Source of the DNA: Streptomyces vinaceus
GTDB taxonomy: Bacteria > Actinomycetota > Actinomycetes > Streptomycetales > Streptomycetaceae
DNA: 64,000 bases
Reading direction: 5' to 3'
Assembly (NCBI RefSeq): GCF_008704935.1
Contig: NZ_CP023692.1
Coordinates: 1,426,001-1,490,000, forward strand
Part shown: positions 14,983 to 22,998 of the stretch, one piece after another
Numbering within the stretch: the stretch's first letter is position 1
How the letters are laid out: every line of letters starts with the position of its first letter
Notes under the pieces: model-generated
Told to the model about the DNA's origin: nothing
Database searches by the model: none
What the model saw: the letters and a program-made list of their open reading frames with translations, nothing else
Program-made: the position numbers and the translations under genes

Positions 14983-16320
14983 GTGAAGGACATCCTCGAC
15001 GCGATCCAGTCGCAGGCCGCTACGGCCGCCGACTTCGCGGCCCTGCCGCTCCCCGACTCCTACCGCGCGATCACCGTGCACAAGGACGAGGCGGAGATGT
15101 TCGCGGGGCTCACCACCCGTGAGAAGGACCCGCGCAAGTCCCTGCACCTCGACCAGGTCCCGGTCCCGGAGCTCGGCCCGGGCGAGGCCCTGGTGGCCGT
15201 CATGGCCTCCTCGGTCAACTACAACTCGGTCTGGACGTCGATCTTCGAGCCGGTGTCGACCTTCAGCTTCCTGGAGCGTTACGGCAAGCTGAGCGACCTC
15301 AGCAAGCGCCACGACCTCCCGTACCACGTCATCGGCTCCGACCTCGCGGGCGTCGTGCTGCGCACCGGCCCCGGCGTCAACTCCTGGAAGCCGGGCGACG
15401 AGGTCGTCGCACACTGCCTCTCGGTCGAGCTGGAGTCCTCCGACGGCCACAACGACACGATGCTCGACCCCGAGCAGCGCATCTGGGGCTTCGAGACCAA
15501 CTTCGGCGGCCTCGCCGAGATCGCACTGGTCAAGTCCAACCAGCTGATGCCCAAGCCCGGCCACCTGAGCTGGGAGGAGGCCGCCTCCCCCGGCCTGGTC
15601 AACTCCACCGCCTACCGCCAGCTGGTCTCCCGCAACGGCGCCGGCATGAAGCAGGGCGACAACGTCCTGATCTGGGGCGCCAGCGGCGGACTCGGCTCGT
15701 ACGCCACCCAGTTCGCGCTGGCCGGCGGCGCCAACCCGATCTGCGTGGTCTCCAGCCCGCAGAAGGCGGACATCTGCCGCTCCATGGGGGCGACCGCGAT
15801 CATCGACCGCAGCGCCGAGGGCTACAAGTTCTGGAAGGACGAGCACACCCAGGACCCGAAGGAGTGGAAGCGCTTCGGCAAGCGCATCCGCGAGCTGACC
15901 GGCGGCGAGGACATCGACATCGTCTTCGAGCACCCCGGCCGGGAGACCTTCGGTGCGAGCGTCTACGTCACCCGCAAGGGCGGCACCATCACCACCTGCG
16001 CCTCGACCTCGGGCTACATGCACGAGTACGACAACCGCTACCTGTGGATGTCGCTGAAGCGGATCATCGGCTCGCACTTCGCCAACTACCGCGAGGCGTG
16101 GGAGGCCAACCGCCTGATCGCCAAGGGCAAGATCCACCCCACCCTGTCCAAGGTCTACTCCCTGGAGGAGACCGGCCAGGCGGCCTACGACGTCCACCGC
16201 AACCTCCACCAGGGCAAGGTCGGCGTCCTGGCGCTGGCTCCCGAGGAGGGCCTGGGCGTGCGCGACCACGAGATGCGCGCGACGCACCTGGAAGCCATCA
16301 ACCGCTTCCGCGACATCTGA
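14983..16320 (+). CDS. ccr: Crotonyl-CoA carboxylase/reductase
   Basis: A 445-residue zinc-independent medium-chain dehydrogenase/reductase that uses NADPH and CO2 to turn crotonyl-CoA into (2S)-ethylmalonyl-CoA. This is the committing step of the ethylmalonyl-CoA pathway and a source of extender units for polyketides. The sequence is almost the known S. collinus Ccr from memory: ITVHKDEAEMFAGL, SVNYNSVWTSIFEPVSTF, the nucleotide loop IWGASGGLGSYATQFA and FEHPGRETFGASVYVTRKGG. The CO2-pocket residues of the family (Asn in VNYNSV, Phe in FEPVSTF, Glu and His in FEHPG) are present. Start GTG 14983 with GGAGG 7 nt upstream. First gene of a five-gene operon. Confidence 0.97.
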   Translation: MKDILDAIQSQAATAADFAALPLPDSYRAITVHKDEAEMFAGLTTREKDPRKSLHLDQVPVPELGPGEALVAVMASSVNYNSVWTSIFEPVSTFSFLERYGKLSDLSKRHDLPYHVIGSDLAGVVLRTGPGVNSWKPGDEVVAHCLSVELESSDGHNDTMLDPEQRIWGFETNFGGLAEIALVKSNQLMPKPGHLSWEEAASPGLVNSTAYRQLVSRNGAGMKQGDNVLIWGASGGLGSYATQFALAGGANPICVVSSPQKADICRSMGATAIIDRSAEGYKFWKDEHTQDPKEWKRFGKRIRELTGGEDIDIVFEHPGRETFGASVYVTRKGGTITTCASTSGYMHEYDNRYLWMSLKRIIGSHFANYREAWEANRLIAKGKIHPTLSKVYSLEETGQAAYDVHRNLHQGKVGVLALAPEEGLGVRDHEMRATHLEAINRFRDI

Positions 16321-16368
16321 TCCGCCCGACCGTCCGAGACCGTTCAAGGGCCAAAGGGACAGCCTGAG

Positions 16369-18420
16369 ATGACAGAGCGCCAGAAAGACCGTCCGTGGCT
16401 CATGCGGACGTACGCCGGCCACTCCACGGCCGAGGCGTCCAACGAGCTCTACCGCCGCAACCTCGCCAAGGGCCAGACCGGCCTGTCGGTCGCGTTCGAC
16501 CTCCCGACGCAGACCGGCTACGACCCCGACCACATCCTCGCCCGCGGCGAGGTGGGCCGGGTCGGGGTCCCGGTCTCCCATCTGGGCGACATGCGGCGGC
16601 TGTTCCAGGACATCCCCCTGGAGCAGATGAACACCTCGATGACGATCAACGCCACCGCCATGTGGCTGCTGGCGCTCTACCAGGTGGCCGCCGAGGAGCA
16701 GGGCGCGGACATCGCCCAGCTCCAGGGCACCACCCAGAACGACATCGTCAAGGAGTACCTCTCGCGCGGGACGCATGTCTTCCCGCCCGGGCCCTCGCTC
16801 CGCCTGACGACGGACATGATCGCGTACACGGTCAACCACATCCCGAAGTGGAACCCGATCAACATCTGCTCCTACCACCTCCAGGAGGCGGGGGCCACCC
16901 CGGTCCAGGAGATCTCGTACGCGATGTCGACGGCGATCGCCGTGCTCGACTCGGTGCGCGATTCGGGCCAGGTCCCGGAGGATCGTTTCGGCGAAGTGGT
17001 CGCCCGCATCTCGTTCTTCGTGAACGCGGGCGTCCGCTTCATCGAGGAGATGTGCAAGATGCGCGCCTTCGGCCGCATCTGGGACCAGGTCACCCGCGAG
17101 CGCTACGGCATCGAGAACGCCAAGCAGCGCCGCTTCCGGTACGGCGTCCAGGTCAACTCCCTCGGCCTGACCGAGGCGCAGCCGGAGAACAACGTCCAGC
17201 GCATCGTGCTGGAGATGCTCGCGGTCACCCTCTCCAAGGACGCCCGGGCCCGCGCCGTGCAGCTGCCCGCCTGGAACGAGGCGCTGGGCCTGCCCCGGCC
17301 CTGGGACCAGCAGTGGTCGCTGCGCATCCAGCAGGTCCTGGCGCACGAGAGCGATCTGCTGGAGTACGAGGACATCTTCGCCGGATCCCACGTCATCGAG
17401 GCCAAAGTCGACTCCCTGGTCGCCGACTGCCTGGCCGAGATCGACCGGATCCAGGAGATGGGCGGCGCGATGGCCGCCGTCGAGTCCGGGTACCTGAAGT
17501 CCCAGCTGGTCTCCTCGCACGCCGAGCGGCGCGCCCGGATCGAGGCGGGCGAGGACAAGATCGTCGGCGTCAACTGCTTCCAGCAGACCGAGGAGAACCC
17601 GCTGACGGCCGACCTGGACGGCGCCATCATGACGGTCGACCCGGCCACCGAGGCGCTGACCGTGGAGCGGATCGCGCGCTGGCGGGCCGAGCGGCAGGAG
17701 TCCTCGGACCGGCAGGGCAACGGCGACCCGTTCGTCTTCCCGACGGTGATGCAGGCCCTGGACCGGCTGAAGGAGGCCGCGGCCGGGACCGAGAACCTGA
17801 TGGAGGCCACCTTGGAGTGCGCCCGCGCCGGTGTCACCACCGGCGAGTGGGCGAACGCCCTGCGCGAGGTGTTCGGCGAGTTCCGCGCCCCGACCGGGGT
17901 CTCCTCGGCCCCCGTGGCGGTCACCGCCGAGGAGGGCACGCCGCTGGCCCTGGTCCGCGAGAAGGTCTCCCGTACCGCCGAGGACCTGGGCTCCGGCCGG
18001 CTGCGCCTGCTGGTCGGCAAGCCCGGCCTGGACGGGCATTCCAACGGGGCCGAGCAGATCGCCGTACGGGCCCGCGACGCCGGGTTCGAGGTGGTCTACC
18101 AGGGCATCCGGCTGACGCCCGAGGAGATCTCCTCGGCGGCGCTGGCCGAGGACGTGCACTGCGTGGGACTGTCCATCCTGTCCGGTTCGCACAGCGCGCT
18201 CGTGCCGGACGTGCTGGAACGCCTCCGTACGGCGGGGGCGGGTGACATCCCCGTGGTCCTCGGCGGCATCATTCCGAACGCCGATGCCATCGCCCTCAAG
18301 GCGGCCGGTGTGGCCGCCGTGTTCACACCCAAGGACTTCGGTATCACGGAGATCATCGGCCGTATCGTCGACGAGATCCGGAAAGCGAACAAGCTCGACC
18401 CTCTGGAGGTCCCCGCATGA
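16369..18420 (+). CDS. meaA: Ethylmalonyl-CoA mutase (MeaA)
   Basis: A 683-residue coenzyme-B12-dependent mutase converting (2R)-ethylmalonyl-CoA to (2S)-methylsuccinyl-CoA. The N-terminal TIM-barrel acyl-CoA domain (about 10-520) has PTQTGYDPDH, the substrate loop NTSMTINATAMWL and CSYHLQEAGATP. The C-terminal cobalamin domain (about 545-670) has the DxHxxG signature in GKPGLDGHSNGAEQ plus GLSILSGSH and GGIIP. Alpha and beta functions are on one chain, as in MeaA and unlike the two-subunit methylmalonyl-CoA mutase. The 48-bp gap from ccr and the 4-bp overlap (ATGA) with the next gene show co-transcription. The required epimerase is not in the window. Confidence 0.95.
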   Translation: MTERQKDRPWLMRTYAGHSTAEASNELYRRNLAKGQTGLSVAFDLPTQTGYDPDHILARGEVGRVGVPVSHLGDMRRLFQDIPLEQMNTSMTINATAMWLLALYQVAAEEQGADIAQLQGTTQNDIVKEYLSRGTHVFPPGPSLRLTTDMIAYTVNHIPKWNPINICSYHLQEAGATPVQEISYAMSTAIAVLDSVRDSGQVPEDRFGEVVARISFFVNAGVRFIEEMCKMRAFGRIWDQVTRERYGIENAKQRRFRYGVQVNSLGLTEAQPENNVQRIVLEMLAVTLSKDARARAVQLPAWNEALGLPRPWDQQWSLRIQQVLAHESDLLEYEDIFAGSHVIEAKVDSLVADCLAEIDRIQEMGGAMAAVESGYLKSQLVSSHAERRARIEAGEDKIVGVNCFQQTEENPLTADLDGAIMTVDPATEALTVERIARWRAERQESSDRQGNGDPFVFPTVMQALDRLKEAAAGTENLMEATLECARAGVTTGEWANALREVFGEFRAPTGVSSAPVAVTAEEGTPLALVREKVSRTAEDLGSGRLRLLVGKPGLDGHSNGAEQIAVRARDAGFEVVYQGIRLTPEEISSAALAEDVHCVGLSILSGSHSALVPDVLERLRTAGAGDIPVVLGGIIPNADAIALKAAGVAAVFTPKDFGITEIIGRIVDEIRKANKLDPLEVPA

Positions 18421-19391
18421 CCACGCCCTCTTCCCCCGTGAACCGGCTGCGTCCGCGCCGCTCCTGCCTCGCGGTGCCGGGCTCGAACCCCCGCTTCCTG
18501 GAGAAGGCCCAGGGCCTGCCGGCCGACCAGGTCTTCCTCGACCTGGAGGACGCCTGCGCCCCGCTCGCCAAGGAGGGCGCCCGCCACACCATCGTGGACG
18601 CGCTGAACAACGGCGACTGGACCGGGAAGACCCGGGTCGTGCGCGTCAACGACTGGACCACGCACTGGACGTACCGCGACGTCATCACCGTCGTGGAGGG
18701 CGCCGGCCAGAACCTCGACTGCATCATGCTGCCGAAGGTCCAGGACGCCCAGCAGATCGTGGCGCTGGACCTGCTGCTGACGCAGATCGAGAAGACGATG
18801 GGCTTCGAGGTAGGCAAGATCGGCATCGAGGCGCAGATCGAGAACGCCCAGGGCCTCAACAACGTCAACGCGATCGCGCAGGCCTCCCAGCGCGTGGAGA
18901 CGATCATTTTCGGGCCGGCCGACTTCATGGCCTCCATCAACATGAAGTCGCTGGTCGTGGGCGAGCAGCCGCCCGGCTACCCGGCGGACGCCTACCACTA
19001 CATCCTGATGAAGATCCTGATGGCCGCCCGGGCGAACAACCTGCAGGCGATCGACGGCCCCTACCTCCAGATCAAGAACGTCGACGGGTACCGCGAGGTC
19101 GCCGGACGCGCCGCGGCCCTGGGCTTCGACGGCAAGTGGGTCCTGCACCCCGGCCAGGTCGAGGCGGCCAACGAGGTCTTCTCCCCCTCCCAGGAGGACT
19201 ACGACCACGCCGAGCTGATCCTCGACGCGTACGACTGGTGCACCTCCGAGGCCGGCGGCAAGAAGGGCTCGGCCATGCTCGGCGACGAGATGATCGACGA
19301 GGCCAGCCGCAAGATGGCCCTGGTCATCGCGGGCAAGGGTCGCGCCGCCGGCATGCAGCGCACCACCAAGTTCGAGATCCCGGAGGCCTAG
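18417..19391 (+). CDS. CitE-like CoA-ester lyase, probable (L)-malyl-CoA / beta-methylmalyl-CoA lyase
   Basis: A 324-residue HpcH/HpaI aldolase-superfamily lyase. In this operon it would cleave beta-methylmalyl-CoA to glyoxylate and propionyl-CoA, the last C-C step of the EMC pathway. Motifs: RRSCLAVPGSNPRFLEKA (substrate Arg), FLDLEDACAP (acidic pair), IEAQIENAQGLNN (metal Glu), IIFGPADFMASI (metal Asp) and GKWVLHPGQVEAANEVF. Length and motifs fit Mcl1 rather than citrate lyase beta subunit, because no citrate lyase alpha or gamma gene is near. Start codon overlaps the mutase stop (ATGA), which suggests translational coupling. Confidence 0.9.
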   Translation: MTTPSSPVNRLRPRRSCLAVPGSNPRFLEKAQGLPADQVFLDLEDACAPLAKEGARHTIVDALNNGDWTGKTRVVRVNDWTTHWTYRDVITVVEGAGQNLDCIMLPKVQDAQQIVALDLLLTQIEKTMGFEVGKIGIEAQIENAQGLNNVNAIAQASQRVETIIFGPADFMASINMKSLVVGEQPPGYPADAYHYILMKILMAARANNLQAIDGPYLQIKNVDGYREVAGRAAALGFDGKWVLHPGQVEAANEVFSPSQEDYDHAELILDAYDWCTSEAGGKKGSAMLGDEMIDEASRKMALVIAGKGRAAGMQRTTKFEIPEA

Positions 19392-19395
19392 GACC

Positions 19396-19908
19396 ATGCA
19401 GTTCGGACGCACGTACGAGGAGTTCGAGGTCGGGGCGGTCTACAAGCACTGGCCCGGGAAGACGGTCACGGAGTACGACGACCACCTCTTCTGCCTGCTG
19501 ACCATGAACCACCACCCGCTCCACATGGACAGCAATTACGCCGAGAACACGACCGACTTCGGCAAGAACGTGGTCGTGGGCAACTACATCTACTCGCTGC
19601 TGCTCGGCATGTCCGTGCCGGACGTCTCCGGGAAGGCCATCGCCAACCTGGAGATCGAGTCCCTGCGGCACGTGGCGCCGACCTTCCACGGCGACACGAT
19701 CTACGGCGAGACCACGGTCCTCGACAAGACCCCGTCCAAGTCGAAGAACGACCGCGGGATCGTCTACGTGGAGACCAAGGGCTACAAGCAGGACGGCACC
19801 CTCGTCTGCGTCTTCCGGCGCAAGGTGATGGTCCCGACCGAGACGTACATCAAGGAGCGCGGCGGCGAACAGCCCGGCCGGCCCCAGCTGAAGGAACAGG
19901 GGAAGTAG
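19396..19908 (+). CDS. MaoC-like hot-dog hydratase, probable mesaconyl-CoA hydratase
   Basis: A 170-residue single hot-dog-fold protein. Between methylsuccinyl-CoA dehydrogenase and the lyase the pathway needs mesaconyl-CoA hydration, the job proposed here. The family hydratase motif (G-D-x-N-P-x-H-x-D in R-specific enoyl-CoA hydratases) reads M-N-H-H-P-L-H-M-D in LLTMNHHPLHMDSNYAE: the catalytic His is kept, the catalytic Asp aligns with Asn. Proteobacterial Mch enzymes, from memory, are about twice this length with two hot-dog units, so this one probably dimerises. It starts 4 nt after the lyase stop and its stop is 2 nt before the next ATG. Confidence 0.82.
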   Translation: MQFGRTYEEFEVGAVYKHWPGKTVTEYDDHLFCLLTMNHHPLHMDSNYAENTTDFGKNVVVGNYIYSLLLGMSVPDVSGKAIANLEIESLRHVAPTFHGDTIYGETTVLDKTPSKSKNDRGIVYVETKGYKQDGTLVCVFRRKVMVPTETYIKERGGEQPGRPQLKEQGK

Positions 19909-19910
19909 CC

Positions 19911-21116
19911 ATGGCCCGACTCGCCCAGACCGCCGGGCTGACCGACGTCCAGCGGGAGATCCTCAAGACCGTCCGGGAGTTCGTCGACAAGGAGATCATC
20001 CCGGTCGCGACCGAGCTCGAACACCGTGACGAGTACCCGCAGCAGATCGTCGACGGCCTCAAGGAGCTCGGCCTCTTCGGCCTGATGATCCCGGAGGAGT
20101 ACGGCGGCCTGGGTGAGTCGCTCCTCACCTACGCGCTGTGCGTGGAGGAGATAGCGCGGGGCTGGATGTCCGTCTCGGGCATCATCAACACCCACTTCAT
20201 CGTGGCGTACATGCTCAAGCAGCACGGCACCCAGGAGCAGAAGGACCACTTCCTGCCCCGCATGGCGCTGGGCGAGGTGCGCGGCGCGTTCTCGATGTCC
20301 GAGCCGGGGCTCGGCTCCGATGTGTCGGCCATCACGTCCAAGGCGGTGAAGGACGGGGACGAGTACGTCCTGAACGGCCAGAAGATGTGGCTGACCAACG
20401 GCGGCTCCTCGACCCTGGTGGCCGTTCTGGTCCGGAGTGACGAAGGACACCCCGAGGGCACCGCGCCCCACAAGTCGATGACGACCTTCCTCGTCGAGAA
20501 GGAGCCGGGCTTCGGTGAGGTCCGTCCGGGCCTGACCATCCCGGGCAAGATCGACAAGATGGGCTACAAGGGCGTCGACACGACCGAGCTGATCATGGAC
20601 GGACTGCGCATTCCGGCCAATCGGGTGCTCGGAGGCCAGACGGGCCGAGGGTTTTACCAAATGATGGACGGGGTCGAGGTCGGCCGCGTCAACGTGGCGG
20701 CGCGTGGCTGCGGCGTCGCTCAGCGTGCGTTCGAGCTGGGTGTCTCGTATGCCCAGCAACGTCACACTTTCGGCAAGGCGATCGCGGAGCACCAGGCCAT
20801 CCAGTTCAAGCTGGCCGAGATGGCTACCAAGGTCGAGGCCGCCCATGCGATGATGGTCAATGCAGCACGCAAAAAGGACTCCGGGGAACGAAACGACCTG
20901 GAGGCAGGGATGGCGAAGTACCTCGCCTCCGAATACTGCAAGGAGGTAGTCGAGGACGCCTTCCGTATCCATGGCGGCTACGGGTTCTCGAAGGAGTACG
21001 AGATCGAGCGCCTCTACAGGGAGGCACCGATGCTGCTGATCGGTGAAGGTACGGCCGAGATCCAGAAAATGATCATCGGTCGGCGCCTGCTCGAGGAGTA
21101 CCGACTGCAGGGCTGA
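19911..21116 (+). CDS. Acyl-CoA dehydrogenase, probable methylsuccinyl-CoA dehydrogenase
   Basis: A 401-residue FAD flavoenzyme expected to oxidise (2S)-methylsuccinyl-CoA to mesaconyl-CoA. All acyl-CoA dehydrogenase blocks are present: GLMIPEEYGGLG, AFSMSEPGLGSDVSAI, KMWLTNGG, the FAD-binding RHTFGKAIAEHQAIQFKLAEM, GGYGFSKEYEIERLYR and LLIGEGTAEIQKMIIGR with the catalytic Glu before G-T. The proteobacterial enzyme is longer, with an N-terminal extension, from memory, so the substrate is inferred from the operon. Electrons would pass to electron-transfer flavoprotein. Last gene of the EMC operon; a hairpin-forming repeat follows 6 bp downstream. Confidence 0.88.
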   Translation: MARLAQTAGLTDVQREILKTVREFVDKEIIPVATELEHRDEYPQQIVDGLKELGLFGLMIPEEYGGLGESLLTYALCVEEIARGWMSVSGIINTHFIVAYMLKQHGTQEQKDHFLPRMALGEVRGAFSMSEPGLGSDVSAITSKAVKDGDEYVLNGQKMWLTNGGSSTLVAVLVRSDEGHPEGTAPHKSMTTFLVEKEPGFGEVRPGLTIPGKIDKMGYKGVDTTELIMDGLRIPANRVLGGQTGRGFYQMMDGVEVGRVNVAARGCGVAQRAFELGVSYAQQRHTFGKAIAEHQAIQFKLAEMATKVEAAHAMMVNAARKKDSGERNDLEAGMAKYLASEYCKEVVEDAFRIHGGYGFSKEYEIERLYREAPMLLIGEGTAEIQKMIIGRRLLEEYRLQG

Positions 21117-21122
21117 AAGTCC

Positions 21123-21159
21123 CTTTTGCGGCGGATCCTCCATGGGTTCGTCGCAAAAG
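21123..21159 (+). terminator. Inverted repeat after the EMC operon, possible terminator
   Basis: CTTTTGCG at 21123-21130 and CGCAAAAG at 21152-21159 are perfect 8-bp arms around a 21-nt loop that can itself pair in part. Location 6 bp after the stop suggests transcript end formation. The A/T-rich outer stem is unusual in this genome. Confidence 0.5.
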
Positions 21160-21161
21160 AA

Positions 21162-21179
21162 TCACTGGCAGTCACTGGC
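21162..21179. repeat. Direct repeat TCACTGGC x2, 10-bp period
   Basis: TCACTGGC occurs at 21162-21169 and 21172-21179, i.e. one helical turn apart, about 30 bp before the candidate psd promoter. Could be an activator site or chance. Confidence 0.35.
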
Positions 21180-21205
21180 TGGCGGCCATCGACTCGGCTT
21201 CTGGC

Positions 21206-21236
21206 TTGCCCAGTTGTTGCGTGCAACCGATAGCAT
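21206..21236 (+). promoter_or_regulatory. Candidate promoter of psd-pssA
   Basis: TTGCCC at 21206-21211 is followed after 17 nt by GATAGC and after 19 nt by TAGCAT. The spacer holds a small inverted repeat, GTTGC-GT-GCAAC at 21216-21227. Gives a leader of about 60 nt. Confidence 0.4.
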
Positions 21237-21302
21237 TCCAGTAAAGCCGCCGTCCCGTCCCCCTGTTTGCGGCGCGGCAATCACCCGCTACGAAGGTCAT
21301 CC

Positions 21303-21959
21303 ATGCCCCACAGCCAAACCTCTGCACCTCGCGTCGGCATCCTCGGTGGACGTCTCGCACGCGGAGCATCGCCGTGGCTTCTGCCGACCGTCGCCACCGC
21401 TGCGCTCAGCCTCACCCGGGCCCGCAAGTCCGGCCGCTGGGCCGCGGTGGCCGTGCCCACCACCGCTCTCGCGGCGGGCATGCTGTGGTTCTTCCGCGAC
21501 CCCGAGCGTGAGATCACGCAGGGCCGGGTCATCTCGCCCGCCGACGGTGTGGTGCAGAGCATCATGCCGTGGAAGGACGGGCGGACCCGGGTCGCGATCT
21601 TCATGAGCCCGCTGAACGTCCACGTCAACCGCGCGCCCCTCGCGGGCACGGTGACGTCCGTGGAGCACATCCCGGGCGGGTTCGTCCCGGCGTTCAACAA
21701 GGAGAGCGAGAACAACGAGCGCGTTGTCTGGCACTTCGACACCGAACTCGGCGACATCGAGATGGTGCAGATCGCCGGCGCCGTCGCACGCCGCATCGTC
21801 CCGTACCTGCCGGCCGGTACCAAGGTGGAGCAGGGCGAACGCATCGGTCTGATCCGCTTCGGCTCCCGCGTCGACATCTACCTCCCCGAGGGTGTCGAGG
21901 TCGCGGTCGAGGTCGGCCAGGCCACCACCGCGGGGGTGACCCGAATTGACCGTGACTGA
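21303..21959 (+). CDS. psd: Phosphatidylserine decarboxylase
   Basis: A 218-residue membrane-associated pyruvoyl enzyme making phosphatidylethanolamine from phosphatidylserine. It is the short (PSD-A) form: an N-terminal hydrophobic helix (WLLPTVATAALSL), WFFRDPEREI, PADGVVQSI, IFMSPLNVHVNRAPLAG and the self-cleavage site FGSRVD, where cleavage before Ser creates the pyruvoyl group of the alpha chain. Start ATG 21303 with GAAGG 7 nt upstream. The stop overlaps the next start, pairing it with the synthase that makes its substrate. Confidence 0.94.
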   Translation: MPHSQTSAPRVGILGGRLARGASPWLLPTVATAALSLTRARKSGRWAAVAVPTTALAAGMLWFFRDPEREITQGRVISPADGVVQSIMPWKDGRTRVAIFMSPLNVHVNRAPLAGTVTSVEHIPGGFVPAFNKESENNERVVWHFDTELGDIEMVQIAGAVARRIVPYLPAGTKVEQGERIGLIRFGSRVDIYLPEGVEVAVEVGQATTAGVTRIDRD

Positions 21960-22818
21960 CCCTGAGACTCCCACCACACCGTCGGGCGGCTGGGTGCCCG
22001 AGGCGGCAGAGGAGGAGTCCGCGGAGGACGACATGCCGCTCTCGCTGCGGCTGTCGATAGCGGACACCCTCACCCTCGGCAACGCGACGTGCGGATTCAT
22101 GGCGGTGTACTTCACCACCACCGGGATCCTCATCCCGCACCTCACCGGCAGCGGCGAGTCGGGCATGGCCCGCAACAGCGCCGCGACGGCGGTGATACTC
22201 ATGCTGCTCGCCGCGGTCTTCGACCTCTTCGACGGCATCGTGGCCCGCAAGCTGCGCAGCTCGCCCATGGGCGCGGAGCTGGACAACCTGTCCGACCTGA
22301 TCAGCTTCGGCCTGGCTCCCGCGTACTTCGTGCTCGTCTACGGCATGGTCGCCGACGACGCGGTGCAGAAGATGTCGGCGCTGGCCGCGATCGTGGTCCT
22401 GCTGGCCGTGGTGCTCAGACTCGCGAGATTCAGCTGCGTGACCATGAAGGACGGCATGTTCCAGGGCATGCCGAGCCCCTTCGGCGCGCTCACGGTCGTC
22501 TCGATCGTGCTGCTGGAGCTGCCGTTCATCCCGACGCTGCTGGCGATCATCGGGGTGGCCTGGCTGATGGTGAGCCGGGTCGAGTACCCGAAGCCGCGGG
22601 GCGTCCTCGCGGTGGCGATGCTCAGCTGGATCATCGGGGCCATGGGCCTGCTGGCGGCCTGGGCGTTCGACGCCCCGGGCGGTCAGCTGCTGCTCCAGGC
22701 GGGCTGCGCGCTGCAGATCGCCCTGGCGGCCACCATCCCGCTGTTCGCGACGACCCGTCGCGCGAACACCTTCCGCCACAACCGCCGCGAGGCGCGAGCG
22801 GCGTCGCAGCTCCCGTAG
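21952..22818 (+). CDS. pssA: CDP-diacylglycerol-serine O-phosphatidyltransferase
   Basis: A 288-residue integral membrane CDP-alcohol phosphatidyltransferase that makes phosphatidylserine from CDP-diacylglycerol and serine. The signature D-x2-D-G-x2-A-R-x7-8-G-x3-D-x3-D is complete: DLFDGIVARKL then MGAELDNLSD. An acidic N-terminal tail of about 30 residues precedes the first helix (ADTLTLGNATCGFMAVYF). About seven or eight hydrophobic helices. The start GTG 21952 overlaps the psd stop; TTG 21946 has better Shine-Dalgarno spacing (GGGGGTGA) and cannot be excluded. Followed by a strong terminator. Confidence 0.93.
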   Translation: MTDPETPTTPSGGWVPEAAEEESAEDDMPLSLRLSIADTLTLGNATCGFMAVYFTTTGILIPHLTGSGESGMARNSAATAVILMLLAAVFDLFDGIVARKLRSSPMGAELDNLSDLISFGLAPAYFVLVYGMVADDAVQKMSALAAIVVLLAVVLRLARFSCVTMKDGMFQGMPSPFGALTVVSIVLLELPFIPTLLAIIGVAWLMVSRVEYPKPRGVLAVAMLSWIIGAMGLLAAWAFDAPGGQLLLQAGCALQIALAATIPLFATTRRANTFRHNRREARAASQLP

Positions 22819-22836
22819 CCGCATGCGGTCCCCGAA

Positions 22837-22872
22837 GGGCCCCCGGTGCCGATCAGGCACCGGGGGCCCTTT
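22837..22872 (+). terminator. Rho-independent terminator after pssA
   Basis: GGGCCCCCGGTGCC at 22837-22850 and GGCACCGGGGGCCC at 22856-22869 form a perfect 14-bp stem with loop GATCA, followed by TTT. Eighteen bp after the stop. Confidence 0.88.
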
Positions 22873-22998
22873 CGTATGGCCGGGGTACGCGCCCCCGGCC
22901 CGGGCCGCCCCGACGGCGCCCCCGGCCCACGCCGGAGGGCTACGCTTGATGTCGGAAAACCGCCAGCCCCGCCGGGGCCGGGCCGTGATGCTGGAGCC

